From Zeus faber (Eukaryota; Chordata; Actinopteri; Zeiformes; Zeidae), in contig OY482848.1 of NCBI GenBank assembly GCA_960531495.1, forward strand, positions 18,393,958 to 18,457,957: a DNA stretch of 64,000 nucleotides. The letters are read 5' to 3'. The position numbers and the translations under genes are program-made. Position 1 is the first letter of the stretch; the number at the start of each line of letters is the position of its first letter. Positions 60,701 through 64,000 of the stretch are shown one piece after another. The notes beneath the pieces were generated by a model. That model made no database searches. It saw only the letters and a list, made by a program, of their open reading frames with translations, and was not told where the DNA came from.

Positions 60701-63700
60701 TTAAAATTATTAAGTGAAATTATTAACTGTAGTTTTCAATGCATACATTTATTGCACTTTGTTGTTGTTGGGTTGCTTTGAGAGAAAAATGGATTCCTAA
60801 CCAGAAAAATGTAAAGTCTGGAAACCCTAACCTTTTCACCTAAATAACCAAACAGTAACCCTGCTTGTATCTGTTTATCTTCTGACCAGCTTCTGCCTCT
60901 CTCTGTAGCCTGTAGTCTTTTCTGAGGCTTGTTCTCGAGTTTCACCCTGAGCATGAACAGGTTTTTTTTATGCACAGGGTCACACATGTACTAAATATAT
61001 GATGCACTTAATTGAACAGGTTTCAAGAAATAATTTTTTTCCCTGAAATTTTTTTTGGGTGAAATTTAACTCAGGCTGATTCCTTTGAACAAACCCGTTA
61101 GTTGAGTTGGGTCGCACTGTAGTTTACTCACAATCGTTTCTTAACTCAGCTTTCATTTAACCCTCGTCAGATGAGAACGCCCAGAAGCAGGTGGATGACC
61201 TGGGAGCCCAATTCACAGACAAGTTCATCCAAGACGCCGAGAATGTGACACTGCTGCTAGGTTTATTAGAGGTACTCTGCCGTTCCTTTTTGATAGCAAA
61301 GCAGTCAATCCAATTCTCTTCTAAGAACAATTAATTAATTGTCTGTGTGTGTGGTCTCAGGAGTTTGACTTCCATGTTCGGTGGCCTGGTGTGAAGTTGT
61401 TGACTGCGCTCTTGAAGAACCAGTGTACCCAGGTTCAGGGGGTCATTCTGGTCAGCCCTATGGGTGAGTTCTGGCGTGCCAGCTAAACGTCATGCTTGCC
61501 AGGCATATGTTTTACACTGGGCCAAAATATACTTTTAAATGATCAAAAAAAAAATTTTTTATACATCCTGGATGATCTCTTTCACCTAAGAAAGGCCCAG
61601 ACACCTACAGCAGAGTAATTTGTGTTGGGCCATTGTTACATGAAGAGCAGAGAAGCCCGAAATATTGTCATTAGTATTGTTTACATGATTTCTGCCACCA
61701 GTTAACTTTAACTTTCCCCTGCAGGCGTCTCTAGACTGATGGACCTTCTAGCAGATTCAAGAGAAGTCATCCGCAATGACGTGAGTTCCGCCATTGCTGT
61801 TAAATTGCTTCAATCTAAATACTACAATGAGTCGAGGTCAGTTTCAGTCAGTAAAAGCTTGTATTGTTGAAATCAATCTTTTGTTAGTGTCATCTCCTTT
61901 ACTCAGTATAGTATATAAATACATGCTTTGTCTATTTTCCAACCTCCAACAGGGCTTGCTGTTGCTTCAGCAGCTGACCAAAGGCAACGCTGCCATTCAG
62001 AAAATCGTGGCGTTTGAGAGTGCTTTCGAGCGCCTCTTAGACATCATTACAGAGGAGGGGAGCAGCGATGGAGGTACTGCCCATACAAATCTTGCTGCCG
62101 TATTGTCCTGGCTTACTCAGGTTTTTAAATTGCCTGATTTCTTAGGTCAGCACTCAGTGTCTTATTCATGTACTTAATCCCTTCTCCTGTGTGCAGGTAT
62201 TGTGGTGGAGGACTGTCTGCTGCTGCTGCTGAATCTCCTGAAGAACAACAGCTCCAACCAGAACTTCTTCAAGGAGGGCTCCTACATCCAGAGGATGAAG
62301 CCCTGGTTCGAGGTCGGCGATGATAACTCTGGCTGGTCGGCCCAGAAGGTCACCAACCTGCACCTGATGCTGCAGGTACCAGACCACAGCCATTGTCACC
62401 TTTCACTTTGATTCACATGTTTTCTTACGACAGGATGTGACAGATGCTCTCACTGTTTTTTTTAAATTTACTTTATTTTCTTAAATTTATCCCAAATTGC
62501 AGTTGGTGCGAGTGATGGTTTCTCCGGTGAACTCTCCCGGAGCCACTGCTAGCTGCCAGAAGTCTATGTACCAATGTGGCTTGCTGCAGCAGTTATGCAC
62601 CATCCTCATGGCAACAGGCGTGCCCGCTGACATCCTCACTGAGGTAATGATCACAAAGCCCTGACTCAGTGAACCAGTCTTAGCTGCCAAAGAATTGTTT
62701 TAAATTTAGTTAAACTATTCTGTGTTATGATCCGCCTTTTTTCCCTTTTCAGACCATCAACACTGTGTCAGAGGTAATCCGTGGTTCCCAGGTCAACCAG
62801 GACTACTTTGCCTCTGTCAATGCTCCTTCAAACCCACCACGGTAAGAAATGCTAATAAAGTGGAAAAAAAAAAATCTTGATAACAAAATGATGGAACGAG
62901 CATGTTATGAAACTATGCCTTTCCATATTCTCGTAGTATTGAAAAGGGCTCTAAATGATTCTGAGAATTATTGAGAATTGCTTGGAGTCGTTAAAAACTA
63001 ATAATTTGACACCAATAATTTGAGAGAAATAATGATTGAAAATCATTCGCTGAGAAATGATCGTGATCCTGCAATGTCTGTCCAAATCGATAACCCAAAA
63101 CGATACTATATTATTACTATTATTTCTATTTGATTGCTTTCTATGAATATAAAGCACTTCAAGTTTCATGCTGTGCAAGAAAGGTGCTATATAAATAAAG
63201 GTTGTTATTGTAATTAGTATTTCTTCTTGTTAATGTGTCCTCAGGCCAGCTATTGTGGTGCTGCTTATGTCCATGGTCAATGAGCGACAGCCCTTTGTGC
63301 TGCGATGTGCTGTGCTCTACTGCTTCCAGTGTTTCCTCTATAAGAACCAGAAGGGCCAGGGAGAGATAGTGGCCACTCTCCTTCCCTCAACCATCGACGG
63401 TCAGTACCAACTGAGAACTAGACAAGCACATATATACCTATCTGCAAAATCCATTTAGGGTGGGGCGATATTAACAAAACCAGTTATCCTGATGTCTTTT
63501 GGCAAATACCTTGATATACATATTTTGAGGATGACCATTCTCTCTGTCACAAAATATTTGAGAAACAGTCATAAGTAATGTCAAAATTATGGCCAAGCAG
63601 GTAGAGGTGTTGATTAGAACAGAATATGAAGTTCAGAAAGCTTACTGTAATGCATCTTCACTATAATGCAGCCTTAAACACAACATTTAACTATATAGTG

Positions 63701-64000
63701 ATATTACGAACCAAAATCCCAGAATATATCTACTCTCATATTACAATATCGATATTATGTCAATATAAAGCCCAACTCTAGTATGATTATGATTTGCAGT
63801 TACTTATAGATAAACTGTGTGTTGGGAACTTACGCGTTTCCTTTACTATGTTCTGTCCGTCTTGACCACCCGCCCAACAAAGGCTCTTCCATTGTGCTTC
63901 TTATATAACAACTGTGGAGTAATTGTTCTCACTGTCACTCGCACCACTCACTTAACCCAAATCAACCTGTTATCGGCGTCCCATGTGCAGCCAACTCCAT
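56899..64000 (+). CDS. uso1: uso1, general vesicular transport factor p115 (5' part; 3' end outside the window)
   Basis: Golgi/ER-to-Golgi tethering factor that binds Rab1, GM130 and giantin and promotes SNARE assembly. Coding exons: 56899-56964 (start MNFIRGVISGQPAGPQ), 57931-58017, 58764-58828, 59020-59096, 61171-61271, 61361-61463, 61725-61780, 61953-62073, 62197-62375, 62503-62643, 62753-62841, 63245-63399, and 63991 to the edge. All are GT-AG and in phase, about 416 residues so far. They encode the armadillo-like head, with KALKSLSK-type (here RALKSLSK), YALDTLYNII, VSRLMDLLADSREVIRND, NQNFFKEGSYIQRMKPWFEV and FASVNAPSNPPRPAIVVLLM as in human. The coiled-coil tail lies right of the window. 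Two optional exons may sit in the 59097-61170 intron and are listed separately. Confidence 0.95.
57724..57788. repeat. (TATG)n/(TA)n/(CA)n compound repeat
   Basis: TATG units, then TA, then CA, in uso1 intron 1. Confidence 0.85.
59324..60085. mobile_element. Non-autonomous hAT-like transposon, about 762 bp
   Basis: The left end is TAGGGATGCAACGGTGCACG. The right end read inverted is TAGCGATGCAACGGTACAGT. Inside both ends CGGTATGTTATC is also inverted. The eight bases outside each end (TTCCATAT and CTCTATAT) match at six positions, as an old hAT 8-bp duplication would. No transposase frame was seen; the interior has a poly-T run near 59952. It lies in the uso1 intron after exon 4, upstream of the candidate cassette exons. 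Confidence 0.65.
60185..60196 (+). other. Candidate 12-nt uso1 cassette microexon
   Basis: Acceptor TTTTAACCCCACAG ends at 60184, then ATGAATCGGAAG, then donor GTAAAA. Upstream exon 4 ends in phase 1, and this 12-nt unit restores phase 1, so inclusion adds four residues (D-E-S-E type) to the acidic EEEEQ segment without changing frame. No transcript evidence. Confidence 0.35.
60456..60509 (+). other. Candidate 54-nt uso1 cassette exon
   Basis: A long pyrimidine tract (CTCTCCCTCTTCCCCTTATG) and acceptor CCCTCGCAG end at 60455. The donor is G/GTCAGT at 60510, the same donor hexamer used at the end of the 63245-63399 exon. The 54 nt hold 18 open codons (DAVATIPLSGKQKNVPAP), enter in phase 1 and leave in phase 1. 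It would fall in the same acidic loop between two armadillo repeats. Confidence 0.35.
63150..63200 (+). repeat. LINE (L2/CR1-like) 3' tail fragment
   Basis: AAAGCACTTCAAGTTTCATG followed by AAAGGTGCTATATAAATAAA is the widespread teleost LINE/SINE tail, and resembles the arms of the hairpin at 40842-40903. Confidence 0.6.

Overview
The window is vertebrate genomic DNA, almost certainly from a ray-finned (teleost) fish. It holds compact multi-exon genes with GT-AG introns, long GT/CT/poly-C tracts, teleost-type DNA transposons (Tc1, Tigger/pogo-like, hAT-like, Harbinger-like), Ty3/gypsy and retroviral relics, and a tRNA-derived SINE. No species can be assigned from the sequence alone.

Layout, left to right. 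(1) About 1-6.4 kb: the 3' six exons of ppm1k (+), the mitochondrial branched-chain ketoacid dehydrogenase phosphatase, cut by the window's left edge. (2) 6.4-16.5 kb: intergenic DNA with DNA-transposon debris, a decayed endogenous retrovirus (LTR, leader, gag-like and pol-like remnants) and two copies of a GT-flanked 52-bp repeat. (3) 16.6-26.1 kb: a complete abcg2 (+), 15 coding exons, 661 aa, with a Tc1 relic and very long microsatellites in its introns. (4) 27.15-35.75 kb: a complete pkd2 (-), 15 exons, 905 aa, convergent with abcg2. (5) 36.5-39.2 kb: two divergent Ty3/gypsy pol fragments. (6) 39.68-40.38 kb: a small three-exon gene model with a signal peptide and a Pro-rich, Cys-containing last exon. 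Its position and layout recall ODAPH of tetrapods. (7) 41.2-55.2 kb: g3bp2 (+), CpG-rich promoter, 11 coding exons, 485 aa, long 3'UTR. (8) 56.2-64.0 kb: CpG-rich promoter and the first exons of uso1 (+, p115 tether), cut by the right edge. One uso1 intron holds two phase-preserving candidate cassette exons.

The exon chains were built by hand: every junction listed uses GT/AG and keeps frame, and the products follow the recalled human orthologues end to end. The order ppm1k-abcg2-pkd2 matches human 4q22, and (odaph)-g3bp2-uso1 matches human 4q21.1. The window therefore joins two segments that are separate in human but on the same chromosome arm. These genes are neighbours by ancestry rather than by shared pathway: a mitochondrial phosphatase, an efflux pump, a ciliary/ER cation channel, a stress-granule RNA-binding protein and a Golgi tether. 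No new multi-gene system was found. The most novel items are the ODAPH-like gene, the uso1 cassette exons, the 52-bp core repeat embedded in GT arrays, and the altered N-terminal ciliary motif of Pkd2.
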